A DNA stretch of 64,000 nucleotides from Lota lota (Eukaryota > Chordata > Actinopteri > Gadiformes > Lotidae), in NCBI GenBank assembly GCA_026745465.1, contig JACYXH010000802.1, forward strand, positions 3,881,758-3,945,757. Reading direction: 5' to 3'. Position numbers and translations under genes: made by a program. The notes under the pieces were generated by a model. That model did no database searches, was not told the origin of the DNA, and saw only the letters and a list, made by a program, of their open reading frames with translations. Numbering within the stretch: the stretch's first letter is position 1; every line of letters starts with the position of its first letter. This document shows positions 12,981 to 24,471 of this stretch, one piece after another.

Positions 12981-14890
12981 AAAGAGCCATTAGAGACCAA
13001 CATCTGCCTGAAGACCAAGATGGTTACTCAGCAGGAGGGGGAGAGAGTGAGCGCCCGTCAGTGTCACTCTACCAGCCCAATAAACAAGCCTGTTTATCCT
13101 GGGGGACATCAAACGGGGCTCTCCTTAACGGCTAGATGAGCTGACCAACTGCCGGGAACCATCATACCCCCCAACCCCCACACCCCCACCACCACCTCCA
13201 TCACCTTCTTCTTCTCTCAGTAGCACAGGAGTCTCATATTTCACAGCTGGGGATGTCGTCCAAGGTCTTCCCACAGAAGCCGAACGGCAGGATCACTCAC
13301 GCACTCACACTACCCGGGAAGAAATCTATTTGGGGGGGGGGGGGTTTATTGAACATTTGTCATTGAATTTGAAAAAGTAGCTCAGAACAGCGAGGCGAAG
13401 AGCAGTCACTCAAAAAGAGAAAAAAACGATTCCTCCATTTGGTACACAATATGATAATATAATATGTACTTAATAAATCCCAACTAAACTTAGAATACAT
13501 TTATGTTTTGTGTACACATGCAGGATTGATCTTATTCAACCTTAACATTCTCCCTATGCATGGCAGGACGGCAGGACTGGCATGACTGGGAAATACGTTT
13601 GATGCTGTAGACCTTCAGCCTGACAGACCAACTGCCAAGAGTGAAGACTGTAGCATGGTGGGGGTTACACAAACAGTCATGATAAGTGTCTGTAAACACC
13701 AAATCGCTTTCACTTTTAGAGGATGGATGTTGCTATGTAAGCAAGCCTGGAGAAATGCTTAACCAAATTTTATCCCAAGTCTCCAGAGTTCTGCTTTCCC
13801 GAACCTCAACTGTACCGAGAACCACATCTTTTTTTTTATCCCCAGCTCTTAAAGCGGTCGCTTATGGATATGTTACCGAACCCAAACACAGAGATATAGT
13901 GCGTGAGTGGCATGTGTGGAACCACACTAGAGTTAGCCTTCCCAGAACCCTGCAATGACAGACAGAAGGGGACACTTTTTGACAGCAAACTGGTTCACCA
14001 GCACGGACCGGCCAAGCGTTGGCCTCCCATCCGCCGCGTAACTCCAGTCGTTGAAAAACAACATAATCAATTGGGAAGCAACGTGATAGCTCCTCTCACA
14101 TCACTCCTTCACAATAAAAGTGATCCTCTGAGTCTGCTTCGTTTCTCCTCACCCTGGAGGTTTTGGGGTTTTTCCTCCCTTTTTTATCAGGTTCTGCTGG
14201 CGAGTGTTAGCGGCTAGTGTCTCTGGTAAAGCCATAAAGTGCTGCAGCATTCCTGGGCTCACCTCAGAGAGCTCCGAGCACTAACGTCTTTGCAAGGCCT
14301 CCGAGGAGCAAGGAGGCTTTGGAGAGCAGCTTGTGCGTGGGTTTGCGCCGCATACTTAAAACTACCTTGAAGAATTCGACAAAGTGGATATTTGCACCTC
14401 AAATCCACACGATTACAATTTTCTGAGGTGAGGTCCAAAAATAAATAAATAACAATGAGAAGGGCCTGGTACCCGTCAAATAAATTCCAATAAGTTAGAT
14501 TTGTTCCAGACAATCTTCTGAAATAACAGCATTGTGAACATAACTGTAAAGTGCTAACCCATGCTTATTTCACAATGTTGTTTTCTACGGAAGAACATTG
14601 TGTGGCTCACACAAAGCGTACAGACAGATGACACACCTGTTGGCTACCAACAGATGGAGAACTAGGTTAAGATTGATGTGAGCGGGTCAGCTTTAAAAAC
14701 ATCACAAAAACAACCAATAAAAGGAAAGTGGTTACTTGCCATTTATAGGGGTCAGAGAAGGGATTTGCTTGACAGCAGTCAGGTAATGAGACGACAGTTT
14801 CACCCCTACTTGGCATTAGGGGTGGGAGATTTACATTGACATTTATTAATTTGATTTAATGCAGCTTACAATGTTAACGAGCAGACAAGG
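12981..14890. other. No gene seen; contains a poly-G run
   Basis: G run at 13332-13344. Open frames such as 13686-13958 and 13903-14217 have no recognised domain and no coherent splice context. Confidence 0.5.
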
Positions 14891-14950
14891 TTCGCATCTC
14901 GCCCAAGGACGCCTCCAGGTAGGTTGTGGGCACGAGGGATTCAACTCAGT
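14891..14950 (-). mobile_element. SINE/LINE-derived remnant
   Basis: The stretch 'ctcgcccaaggacgcctcca' and following 'gtgggcacgagggattcaac' resembles a sequence that recurs in old fish retroposons (the reverse of a tRNA B-box region followed by a body). It is short and diverged; the orientation is inferred. Confidence 0.4.
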
Positions 14951-15486
14951 CTATGCCTTAAACTGTTTCAGTGTGCTTGTCATTGAACGGGAGAAAGTGA
15001 GAAACCAAACAGCTGTACACTCACACAAGCACCAGATTGTACGGTTAACACCTACTTTTTGGACAGCATCAATTCCGATTTAAGGCCACTGTCAATATTT
15101 TTATTTTCATGTGGTCATGGCCAAAACTCCTCGTAATGTCCCAAGCATTCTTAAAAAGAATACAAAATTGTTTTCAAGACTTCCAAATGGTACTAAAGTG
15201 TCTATTTTACTATCACACCAATTCTCCACACTAAACTATTTATTCAACCTCTTGGTAACTAACAAAGGAATGCAAGCAAGTGTCATACCAGTAAACCTGA
15301 CACTCCGATCCCCCAAAAATACATTGAAATAGTTATATTTATAAATAAAAGGTCTTCAGTATCCCATCTGAACACTTTCGATCCCCCCATCTAGTGCATA
15401 GCAACTGTGGACTTTTGCTGGTTACTGCTGTTTTAAACTTCCCCAAACCTTTGTAGATGTGCCTTTTTAGGGCTGGAGTTTGTCAG

Positions 15487-15511
15487 TGTGTGTGTGTGTG
15501 TGTGTGTGTGT
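15487..15511. repeat. (GT)n microsatellite, short
   Basis: About 12 GT units. The surroundings 14957-15828 contain no recognised gene. Confidence 0.9.
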
Positions 15512-15828
15512 TTATGTAGGTGTGGAATGGCCTTCAGATGGTTTTAGGGAGCAAGCAGGAAGTAAAAGTGACCGGGGAGGGGGGAGACCATTAAAGGCAC
15601 TACAGAGCTGGAGAGACACTTGTGTGCTGCATGATAAAATAAGCATCATGGCGAGGACGAGACAGTGGGCAGAGGACGTCGTCGTCTCTCCTCAAAATGC
15701 TTTGTAGTTCCCCGTGCATGTTCCCGTTCCCGAACCATCTTTGGGTGGGGGGAGGAGGTCCAGGGAGGGTTAAATAGGTCAAGGACCAAAAGGACCCCTT
15801 GGTTTAAGTTACTCAGGTCCTGTAACAG

Positions 15829-15849
15829 CCCCCCCCCCCCCCCCCCCCC
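15829..15849. repeat. Poly-C run, 21 nt
   Basis: Twenty-one consecutive C, that is poly-G on the minus strand. Such runs are error-prone in sequencing, so exact length is uncertain. Confidence 0.9.
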
Positions 15850-16275
15850 AGGCCCCAACCTCCTCCCCTGTTGAAGACTCATGCTAACCCCCAACCTCCT
15901 CCCATGATGAAGATAGGGCTGTGACAATAACCGCATCACCGCCGTCATGTGATGCCTACCGCGGTGTTAAGCTCATAACTGTCATCATCGCAAATGTATT
16001 TATTTATTTTTGCTGGTTAAAGTTACAAGAGTGCATACAGTGTATGATATGAAATATCAATCATGGTTTAGTTATCATTATTGACTGTCTGCCAACCTAT
16101 GTGCAAGGGCTTCTGGAAAAACAAAACTTAAGTGTCACTTCAGTTTCACTTCTGCTTGGCGCGAGAGGGGGAGGGACAGTCCATTAAACATATGGGGGAT
16201 TTCTTCATTGTTTAAATTATGTTATTATAAATTATTTCTCGGCTTTAGTAGGTACTTGTGATACCGTTCAATTGA

Positions 16276-16277
<2 letters not shown>

Positions 16278-16314
<37 letters not shown>
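16278..16314. repeat. (CA)n microsatellite
   Basis: About 18 CA units; the flanks show no gene. Confidence 0.95.
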
Positions 16315-16320
<6 letters not shown>

Positions 16321-16859
16321 GTAAATCGCCAAAATGCAGGGATACGTTCCTTTTGTAATCCATACCATCCCGGCCCTAGTTGAAGACTCATGGCTAACCC
16401 TCCCCCTCCCTGTGTATAACTTGCGTGATCATTAGGCTGACATTAGGATCGGATTAAAAGAGCAAGAAATAAGGTGATAAAACCACAACAGCGCGAACCA
16501 AGGGGAACAAAACGTTGAGCAGCGCCAGCAAGTTGAGTCAGAGTGGAGGAAAGGTGCACTGTAAAGATGGGTAAAGTGTATTAGGTGTGGCGGACTGTAA
16601 CAGTTCGACTCATATAAGCCACATCGCGTCTTTTAAAGCAAAACCGTAGCCTATTCACATTAGGTCTTTCTGCTATTTTGACCTCTTTTTAGCAGGCTAC
16701 CATATGTTGCAGACATGATAAACGTTTTAGCAGTAGAACAACATTTTTAGAACCATTTTAAGTACCGGGTTTGTCGGATCCATAAAATACGTGTCCCTCT
16801 CCTCTTGGACATGCATTTGGTAGGGTCTGTAATATCTCAGACAAAAACGGGTCGGTATG

Positions 16860-16863
<4 letters not shown>

Positions 16864-16904
<41 letters not shown>
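16864..16904. repeat. (AT)n microsatellite
   Basis: About 20 AT units preceded by a short 'tatgtatgta' lead. Confidence 0.95.
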
Positions 16905-16906
<2 letters not shown>

Positions 16907-17000
16907 GATCTCGAAACAGAAATTTCCCTGGCCTCTTTCGGTTAGGATCCGTGATCTTTGACCCATGAAGACCTCTAGTCTGCAGTGTTTTTATGTCACC

Positions 17001-17185
17001 TTTGGTATCGCCTCAGCTCGCATGGAACCTTGAATGAGGCAATACCAAAATAAGTACCAGGTACTTTCCGCAACTTTTTCCAGAAGAAAAAACAAAAAAG
17101 GCGATTAGAGTAGAGTAGAGTTCAACCGATAGCATGAATTACATCGTTTTTATTTTATTATCTAGGAGTGGAAAAGGGCAATGTG
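17001..17185 (+). mobile_element. MITE-like element, copy B
   Basis: The core 17001-17049 (starts 'tttggtatcgcctcagctcg', ends 'aataccaaa') matches the reverse complement of 12077-12125. It continues through 'aagtaccaggtactt' (17052-17066) and GAGTA repeats to an end resembling 'gtggaaaagggcaatgtg'. No coding capacity is visible, consistent with a non-autonomous DNA transposon. Family not assigned. Confidence 0.5.
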
Positions 17186-17367
17186 TCAGCCCCAGTGACT
17201 CCAGAAAGCCCTTGTGCCTGGGGAGAGGAGAGCTCCATGTATGGGCCTGAGATGATGATGTGGAGGAGGGGGTGGTGGGGGGAGTGGAATGGGAAGGGAA
17301 GGGTTGGGGCTCCTAGCCATCATCTTTAACACAATGTGATCACAGCTCCCTTTGAGATCAAGCAACA

Positions 17368-17479
<112 letters not shown>

Positions 17480-18804
17480 AGGACCGGCAATAGTGCAAGC
17501 CAGGCCCTGATCTTCAATGTCCATAGATACACAACAGGTCAAGAAGGTAGTTGTATTTTTTGGGGGAAAAAATACAATTAACTTCAAAAGATCTGGGCTT
17601 TAGCATTGTCATATGGAAGTTTGTTTTTGTTCGGGCCAGGGCCGGTCCAGTCTTCTCGATCGAGTGACCCTTTTCTTTTGAGTCATAGATTCTGTGGCTT
17701 CAAGCTTCATATGAAAAATCGATCGAGTGAGGAGGAAAATAATAAGCAAAGCCTTGAGGCTTATCAACCAAATCATTGCCTGATGTGAGACGCAAAGCTA
17801 TCCCGTCAACGGCCCAGTGATCCAATATTCTGGACATCTGGAGAAGTCCTTGTCAGAATAAAAACGGGGAGAAAGTCGAAGTTTTTATTAAGAGAGATTT
17901 GTTCACTGAACTGAGCTGACTTTAATATTTCAGAGACACACGATTCTTCTCTTTGATGCATGCAGCCCCTGTAACGTACACTTACATCAGAGAGGGGGAC
18001 GACTCCAGATTGACAAAGTACAAGACCTGGGGTGATTTTGCTTCACACATACACTTCAAATCAGTTCCTCATTTGTCGTACCGATGTTTTGATTCGCTAA
18101 AAATATTAAACATGAAAGTTCCCGATTGCCTGTATTAACAAAAATAGTTGGGTGTTCTCATTTATGCAAAATCATACATAAAAAATAGCAGAGCCATAAA
18201 ATTGGCATTAAGAAAGCAATCAAAGATTGCCTCCCGATAAAATATTTCATTTTGGAAGTATTTCCAAGTTAATTGAACCACCCATTAATGTTGGAAGCAG
18301 GTCAAAATAATCCCTCAAGTAAATTGCCTCTTGGTTTTGGTTTATATTCTCCCAGAAATATTTTCTCCATGAAATCATTAATCATTTTTCTGTCAAGATT
18401 GTCGACACGTTTCATTTCAACAAATGTCGATACGTTTCATTACAACATTGTCATGAATGTTGCTGAACGGAAAGAAGAACAAAATTAAGTTTAGGTTTGA
18501 GTCCTTGGTTCGATTTACGCCCACTTAACAACCATCACGCATCTTTTTCACAGGCTAGCCTCTCGGCCAGTGGGCCTACTGGTACCTCCCTAATTGAAAA
18601 ATGGGAAGAAAAAGAGCCGAAAGAGGGCTCAGACACTGAGGGGGATATAAAGAAGACTTGGCAGTAGGTCCCAGTTAAGATGGGAGCTAAGAGAACCCAG
18701 CTGGACGGGATATAAACAATTGGCCTCAGGTTTGGCCCTGTGCCTTCTGCTGTAGGGCCACATACACAGGTTGGAAGGCTTTGAGTCCAACTAAACAACG
18801 ATTT

Positions 18805-18823
18805 GGGGGGGGGGGGGGGGGGG
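18805..18823. repeat. Poly-G run, 19 nt
   Basis: Nineteen consecutive G on the plus strand. Confidence 0.9.
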
Positions 18824-19087
18824 TGATGCTGAATTGTCAGTTAGAAAAAGCATTCATTCACCACAGCTTCATATCCCCTCCTCACCCATCTTCCTCCTCG
18901 ATCTCTAGAGAATAAAATAATAATATGCTCTTCATCATTCAACCCCCAGAGCGGTTAAAAATGACAAACATCTCCCCAAGAAGGCGAGCACCATCAATAT
19001 AAATCAACCTAGAAAACGACCCGTTCCTCCGTTTATTATCTTTTGATGGAGAAAAAGACTGAGAACAGAAGACCGCTGGTCTTTCCG

Positions 19088-19166
19088 TGGATGATGATGA
19101 AGTTGATGAAGATGATGATTTTTATGACGATTACGATGATGATTTTGATGACGATTACGATGATGA
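19088..19166. repeat. Degenerate GAT/GAC tract
   Basis: Repeated GATGATGAT with interspersed 'tttgatgacgattac' motifs; a 33-bp unit seems doubled (19117-19135 and 19141-19168). No exon borders are seen, so the Asp-rich frame is not called coding. Confidence 0.75.
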
Positions 19167-19521
19167 TATTTTCACGAGACTAATATTTGTGACATTGGAC
19201 TAGTCAAGGTTCCACTGGGTTCTGGGGATCAGAGTGTGATCTGTAGCAGATGGCCCCTGTGGTTGCTCAGGCCCTGTGTGCTGGCCCCGGGCACCGCAGG
19301 CTGCCAGACATGTGGCCCTTGATACAGTCCTAATAGCCCTTATTAAAGATCGACTTTCAAGTGCTTCTCCTTACCCTCTCCTGCGAAAACATTACAGAGG
19401 AAATTCACGTAATCTCTCATTATTACATCTCCTTGACTATACATTATATTGGTGTGTATGTGTTGATGCATGTGTGAACTAGTGTGTGTATTGTTATTCA
19501 ATTCTTTGTAGGTGTGTGCCT

Positions 19522-19523
<2 letters not shown>

Positions 19524-19606
<83 letters not shown>

Positions 19607-19654
19607 GAAGGGGGTGTGGGGGTGTATCGGGGCCCGTGTGTGTGCCCCAGTGCA

Positions 19655-19715
<61 letters not shown>
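19524..19715. repeat. (GT)n tract followed by 28-nt poly-G
   Basis: GT from 19524 to about 19605, a spacer 'gaagggggtgtgggggtgta', more GT (about 19660-19687), then 28 consecutive G at 19688-19715. Confidence 0.95.
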
Positions 19716-19718
<3 letters not shown>

Positions 19719-19727
19719 GCTGCTTTG

Positions 19728-19948
19728 CTAGACTACTGTTCCAATAGTTCCCAGTCAATCTAAACTACCGTTCCCACTGTTCCCAGTCTATCTAGACTAA
19801 CGTTCCTACTGTTCTCAGTCAATCTAGACCACCTTTCCCACTGTTCCCAGTCAATCCAGTCTACCCTTCCTACTTTTCCAGGTCAATCTAGACTACGGTT
19901 CCCACTGTTCCAAGTCTATCTACTACCGTTCCCACTGTTACGAGTCTT
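19728..19948. repeat. 32-bp minisatellite, seven units
   Basis: Units start at 19728, 19760, 19792, 19824, 19856, 19888 and 19920, exactly 32 bp apart. The consensus is about 'ctagactaccgttcccactg' plus 'ttcccagtcaat'. The last unit is shortened by about 3 bp. It begins 13 bp after the poly-G run. Confidence 0.95.
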
Positions 19949-21550
19949 CCTTCTCCTCTGCTGGAGCCAGGGAAATAGAGAATGGATCTCTCTCATTCTT
20001 TGCAGAGCTTTCTTTATCCTTCTCCCATGTCTGGAGAATGCATGTTGATGACAGCCTCCCTGTTACCCGTCGGACTATATACTCAATCTGGCACCAAATG
20101 AGGCACAGAACAAGAAGTCCCCGTACACAACGCCAATGTGGAGGATAACTTTCTGGGACATTTTCATTAGAATTATTTGGAAATTGTGATTTCATGTTAT
20201 GAAATATAAAATCTGTTCATATTGGTAATTTAGCACCCCTCATTTGCTGCAAATGTTAATCGTATTATACTTATATTATTGTGCGTTTCTATTGAATGAA
20301 ATGTGAGTCAATATTTTGTTTATGTGCGGCTTGTCTGGGTTTGGGAATCAGGTTATGTGTGAAGCTGAAATCACAGCATCTACTGCAAACACATGGGTTA
20401 ACATTCGACAGTAAATGTGTCTGTCCAATGTGTGATGTTCCAGTCAAAGCTTTGACTATTTGTTGTGTTTTGCTTTTTTATTATTCATTCGTAGTTTCAT
20501 AGTCGAGTCTTATCGTATTACATTTGTTAGAAAGAGGAAGTGTTAACCATTAAAGAATGCCTGCTTTGCAGAAAATATTTACAGGCCGGAGACGTCGGAT
20601 ACAGATGGCATGTATGTGTACAACCCTTTGTCAGCTAATGTTCTGGTATAAATTAGTAGTAATGGACAGTAGAAAGGGAAAAGAGAACCAGTAGCAATAT
20701 GATGACTTGACTTCGAAGAGACTCAGATAGGCTGCTATTCAACTTGTCGTGAGTACTTCATCTTTGTTTCAACTGATTGTGAGCAAAGGCGCGGGAAGAT
20801 GTTTAACAAGGGGGGGGGGGGGGTGAAGACAAGTGTTGGATGCCGTACTGGGCCAGAAAGACCTCAGTGTGTGGTAGTCCGTTGTGGTGGAAAGTGCACA
20901 ACCCGGGCACATTTTGGGGCTTCCGGTGTAGCGTGCAGCTATGCGGACCAAGACTTGCTCTTCACTGCACCGGTCATTGTTTACATTGTTTGGATGCAGA
21001 TATTTTATTTAAAAGCTACTTTAAAGAAAAATCTTCGCCGGACGATAGTTGAGGGGTTCCAACATTACATTTCGGCCATTGGGTTCTGCCGCTTTTTGTT
21101 TACCCGGATGAAAACCAAAGCCCGCTCAAACGTGCCTACAGATGCTGCATTCATATGCAGATATCTGTTTATAAAGATTACATTCAACTTGAACGGCATT
21201 ACGACTATCTATCTAGGCCTAGGGGCTAGGCTGAGCAGTCAGAAAAAATCAATTTTACTGCCTTATGCGTATATGACATGTAACAATAAATGATCTTGAA
21301 ACTTGGAACTCTAGTAATCCACCTATCTAGTAAACGTAACTACGTAAACTTTAATCTGCATAATCTCAATAACAAATAATTGTATTAATTACTAATAGAA
21401 AAACACATTTGTTTACTTTACATTACGGAATAATTTTGAAGATGCCTTAATGATAAAAAAGTTATACAATATGACCCCTTTAACTAACTTTACTAGAAGT
21501 AGAAAAGCTTAATGGAGCCTAACCAGTGTGTTTATCTGACCCTTCTGACA
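19949..21550. other. No gene assigned; upstream region of the actinoporin-like gene
   Basis: A poly-G run lies at 20811-20823. A 164-codon open frame (20799-21293 plus) begins in poly-G and contains a hydrophobic stretch, but I recognise no family and no coding pattern. If the actinoporin-like gene has an untranslated first exon it should lie here, since a pyrimidine-rich 'cccttctgacatag' (to 21553) could be a splice acceptor just before its start codon. Confidence 0.4.
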
Positions 21551-21566
21551 TAGCCAATCAGAGAAC

Positions 21567-21631
21567 ATGTCTCGTACCTGCTTTGTGGAGATCAACAACT
21601 CCTGTGGATTCTACACCTTATCTGACCCAGG
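21567..21631 (+). CDS. Actinoporin-like protein, coding exon 1
   Basis: This exon starts at the ATG in 'gagaacatgtc' and encodes the first 21 residues plus two bases of codon 22. It ends at a good donor, G|GTAAGC (21632). The short peptide (MSRTCFVEINNSCGFYTLSD) fits the first beta strand of vertebrate actinoporin-like proteins, an 'I-x-N' strand followed by a loop. The intron phase (two bases of a Gly codon) is completed exactly by the single base that opens exon 2, which supports the pairing. No signal peptide and no N-terminal amphipathic helix are encoded. A 5' untranslated exon may precede, as an acceptor-like AG lies at 21552-21553. Confidence 0.8.
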
Positions 21632-21708
21632 GTAAGCCTGCATCGGTTCATTTAAAAGCCAATTACATAAACAGGAAGCTCCATCTGAATATAACACTCA
21701 TTTTAGTA

Positions 21709-21903
21709 TGTAGTGGCAGGAGAGCAATGAGGCTAGCGTGTTTCGGCTCTCAGCTGAAAGGTTCTGGGTTTGAGACCCAATGTCCACAGCTTACCTAAGA
21801 GGCATCGTTGAGCAAGATTCCCTATCCCCCACCTGGTTCTCAATTATATGCATCTAAAACTGACTTTAAGTCACTTTGGATAAAAGCATCTGCTAAATGA
21901 CTT
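21709..21903 (+). mobile_element. tRNA-derived SINE in the actinoporin-like intron
   Basis: The B-box-like segment 'ggttctgggtttgagaccc' lies at 21759-21777. The 3' tail 'cactttggataaaagcatct' plus 'gctaaatgac' is the usual end of a widespread fish SINE. Related copies lie at 52121-52240 (plus) and 41061-41240 and 63135-63305 (minus). It occupies over half of the 371-bp intron 21632-22002. Confidence 0.75.
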
Positions 21904-22002
21904 AACAGTAGTAATTCAATCATATTTGTTGAATTGGGTGTCCTTTTGTGTGTCACAATTATTTAAAATAGTTTGTTTGGGTGCCATTTTCTCCCTCATC
22001 AG

Positions 22003-22441
22003 GGTGTTCATGGTGAGTGGGCAGTGTGGGGTGCCTCTGCCTCCCCAAATCCAAAAGAAATCAAAAGCTGGCGCCAACTTCACCAGCACCATGTTTACAG
22101 CCACCGGCTCGGTGGGTGTTTTCACCTACAACCTGGTCCACAACAAACACAAAGACTACAACGCCGTGCTGGCCGTCATGTTCTCGGTGCCCTTCGACTA
22201 CAATCTCTACTGCAACTGGTGCGGCGTGGGCATCTTCTTCCGTGGCACCGAGTGTGACAACAACCTCTTCGACCTCATGTACTATGGGTCAGAGATGAGC
22301 TTCATCCGGGTCAAAGGGGGCACCTCCACAAGATCGTACAAAGGAGAAATCGTGGATGTCAGCGTCAGCATGACGGAGTCAAGCAGGGCGGTGCTGAGGG
22401 TGGATATCAAGGACCTGGAGCTCTGTGCTAAGAAAGGGTAG
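22003..22441 (+). CDS. Actinoporin-like protein, coding exon 2 (terminal)
   Basis: The exon opens after the acceptor 'tttctccctcatcag' and runs to TAG at 22439-22441. Joined to exon 1 it gives 167 codons, near the usual size of vertebrate actinoporin-like proteins. Visible family marks: 'TGSVGVFTYNL' (residues 56-66), the hallmark 'AVMFSVPFDYNLYCNW' (79-94) and a Tyr-Tyr pair in 'DLMYYG'. Sea-anemone actinoporins use these to bind phosphocholine head groups and sphingomyelin on membranes. Compared with equinatoxin-type proteins the first Trp of the aromatic cluster is Leu here, the following Tyr and next Trp remain, and the RGD motif is absent. The long N-terminal pore-forming helix is absent. 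Vertebrate members have poorly known roles, so pore formation is not claimed. The third-position GC-rich coding pattern contrasts with the AT-rich flanks. Confidence 0.9.
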
Positions 22442-22696
22442 ATGGTGGGGATGGCGCGGTTTACCTTACCCATGTAATTTCAACCAGAGCAATTATCATA
22501 ATCAATAATCAATTGATCAATAAGCAATAATCATTATGAATGTAGATTCTAAAAATCTGTACACAAGTTCACTAAAACAGTAGCCACAGTTACTCACAAT
22601 TAAGAGTAATGTGTCATTCTTTACATGACACATTCACCTTTTATCCTTCTCAGCTGAGTACTTCGGTGTACACTTTCTTGGTTTTACTATATATTT

Positions 22697-22702
22697 AATA
22701 AA
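22697..22702 (+). promoter_or_regulatory. Polyadenylation signal AATAAA, candidate
   Basis: The first canonical AATAAA found in reading 256 bp after the actinoporin-like stop codon; it is followed by GT-rich DNA (22713-22775) that could act as a downstream element. Position and motif only. Confidence 0.45.
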
Positions 22703-22736
22703 CTAGTTATATAGTGTGTTCACTTGGCTTTCCCTT

Positions 22737-22931
22737 GTGTGTGAGTGTGTGCACGTGTGTGAGTGTGGGTGTGTGTGTGGCAGGGGTGCTGGTGGAGATG
22801 GTGTTTGTGGTTGTTGTAAAGGTTGTGGAGGACATAATGATGATGGTGGAGGTGGTGATGGTTAGGGTGGCAGTAAGGGGTAATGGTGGAGTTGGTGGGG
22901 GTGTGGGTCGAGGTGGAAGTGGTGATGCTTG
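22737..22931. repeat. GT- and GTG-rich degenerate tract
   Basis: Interrupted GT followed by mixed GTG/GGT/GAT triplets, a small relative of the large tract at 60725-61275. No coding evidence. The stretch 22932-23471 that follows contains no recognised gene. Confidence 0.7.
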
Positions 22932-23468
22932 ACGAAGCAACAGGGGGTTGCGCTGCGCACGTAGCAAAAGTCGGATTCAATCTCCTCTGATTCCACCTCG
23001 TTATAACTGATGTTTTCTGCTATGCCTCTTTAATTTGGAACAGTAGAAACGGGTGATCACTTGTGGTCTGCTCTTGGCTGAGTGACCACGCATTTCCTAA
23101 ACGGTGTTCACACAAACAAGCGCTGATGGAGGCCAGACAGAAACGTGATCCAGGAGGGCCCCTGCGTGCCAAACGCTGGAACCCACGGCGCGGTAAAACG
23201 CTGGTACAATTACAGCAAAAAAACATTTGTGCTTTGCTTTCATGTTTTTCTGTGGTCAGACTGTAGTCCTATGAAAAGGTTTCATATGGACGTATGTAGA
23301 CTAACACCCAGACATACACATGTACACTTTTGTGTGCAGCGTAACTCGGAGGGAACAGGGAGCAACGAGGTAATCATGATTACACAGGCGTGCCATTCAG
23401 GAGCACAAGACCTCGCGGCTGGCTGTGAACCCTTCCAAACAAGTTGTTAACAAGTTCAGGATGTGCCC

Positions 23469-23600
<132 letters not shown>

Positions 23601-24410
23601 GTTTATTGGACGGAGATGGGGTGCCCAGGACAACATTCATTATGAGCAAAGCAGATGGAGGAAGAACGATGTCATCTGCTCTTCCTCCTGGAACTCATCC
23701 ATCACCCACTCACCTGTTCACCTTGTCATTAAGGGCTCAATCGTTTACTTCACCTGTCTTTAAGGTGCAGTGAATTTAGTTAACCTGTTAAAGTCATTAC
23801 GGTGCACATTCTGAGATTCGACACACACACTATAAAGAAAAAGTGTGATCTTAATTGTTATATAAATATATATCTGCAAGGTGAGCGGTATTGTCAGGGT
23901 AAAGAAAATAATTTATATTTTAAATGTACTATCTAATATCCACCCCAATGCTTTTTTTCATAACTTTTGTCCCTCCTGTTGGGCTACTTCTATCTCTTCC
24001 CCACCGTCTTTAACTAATTTATTCCCCCCCCCCTCCCCCATGCCCCATTCTCCCCCTAACCCTCCCGGTACGGGTACGGTGGCAGTAAACCAATCAGGGA
24101 CTCCGAAATCTGATACACCACGCTCTCCTCCTGTCAGCAAACATGTCAAGGTGAACTTGGGTGGGGTAGGGGGTTGGTGGTGTTCGGGGTCTTTAAATAA
24201 CTACAGTCCTCTCCAAACTCTCCCACCCACTACCATCTCACCGAACAACCCCGCTACCCCCTACTCCCTGGTTAAGAGTGGGGGTCGTTTTTAGTGGAAA
24301 CCCAATCAGAATATGTAGAATTTACCAAAATATTAAAAGACCGGTTGGTTTGTGATTACAAGACAGACAAGTAGCGACGGTGGCACAGAGCCAGGAAGAA
24401 GATGCTATGA

Positions 24411-24419
24411 ATATATATA

Positions 24420-24468
<49 letters not shown>
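24411..24468. repeat. (AT)n microsatellite
   Basis: AT units with one 'ga' interruption at 24421. Short CA and GT blocks follow at 24607-24632 and 24695-24715. Confidence 0.95.

Positions 24469-24471
<3 letters not shown>

Noticed and set aside
17170-17225. Minus-strand 'ctcctctccccag' acceptor followed by QGLSGVTGAD, as a possible collagen exon
   Set aside because: The frame does not match the phase left by exon 2, there is no donor, and the sequence runs into the MITE-like end.
20799-21293. 164-codon frame just upstream of the actinoporin-like gene
   Set aside because: It starts inside poly-G, shows no coding pattern or known domain, and no junction to the downstream exons is evident.
21709-21903. 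Possible tRNA gene from the B-box-like sequence
   Set aside because: No cloverleaf or acceptor stem can be formed and several dispersed copies share the same non-tRNA tail, so it is a SINE.
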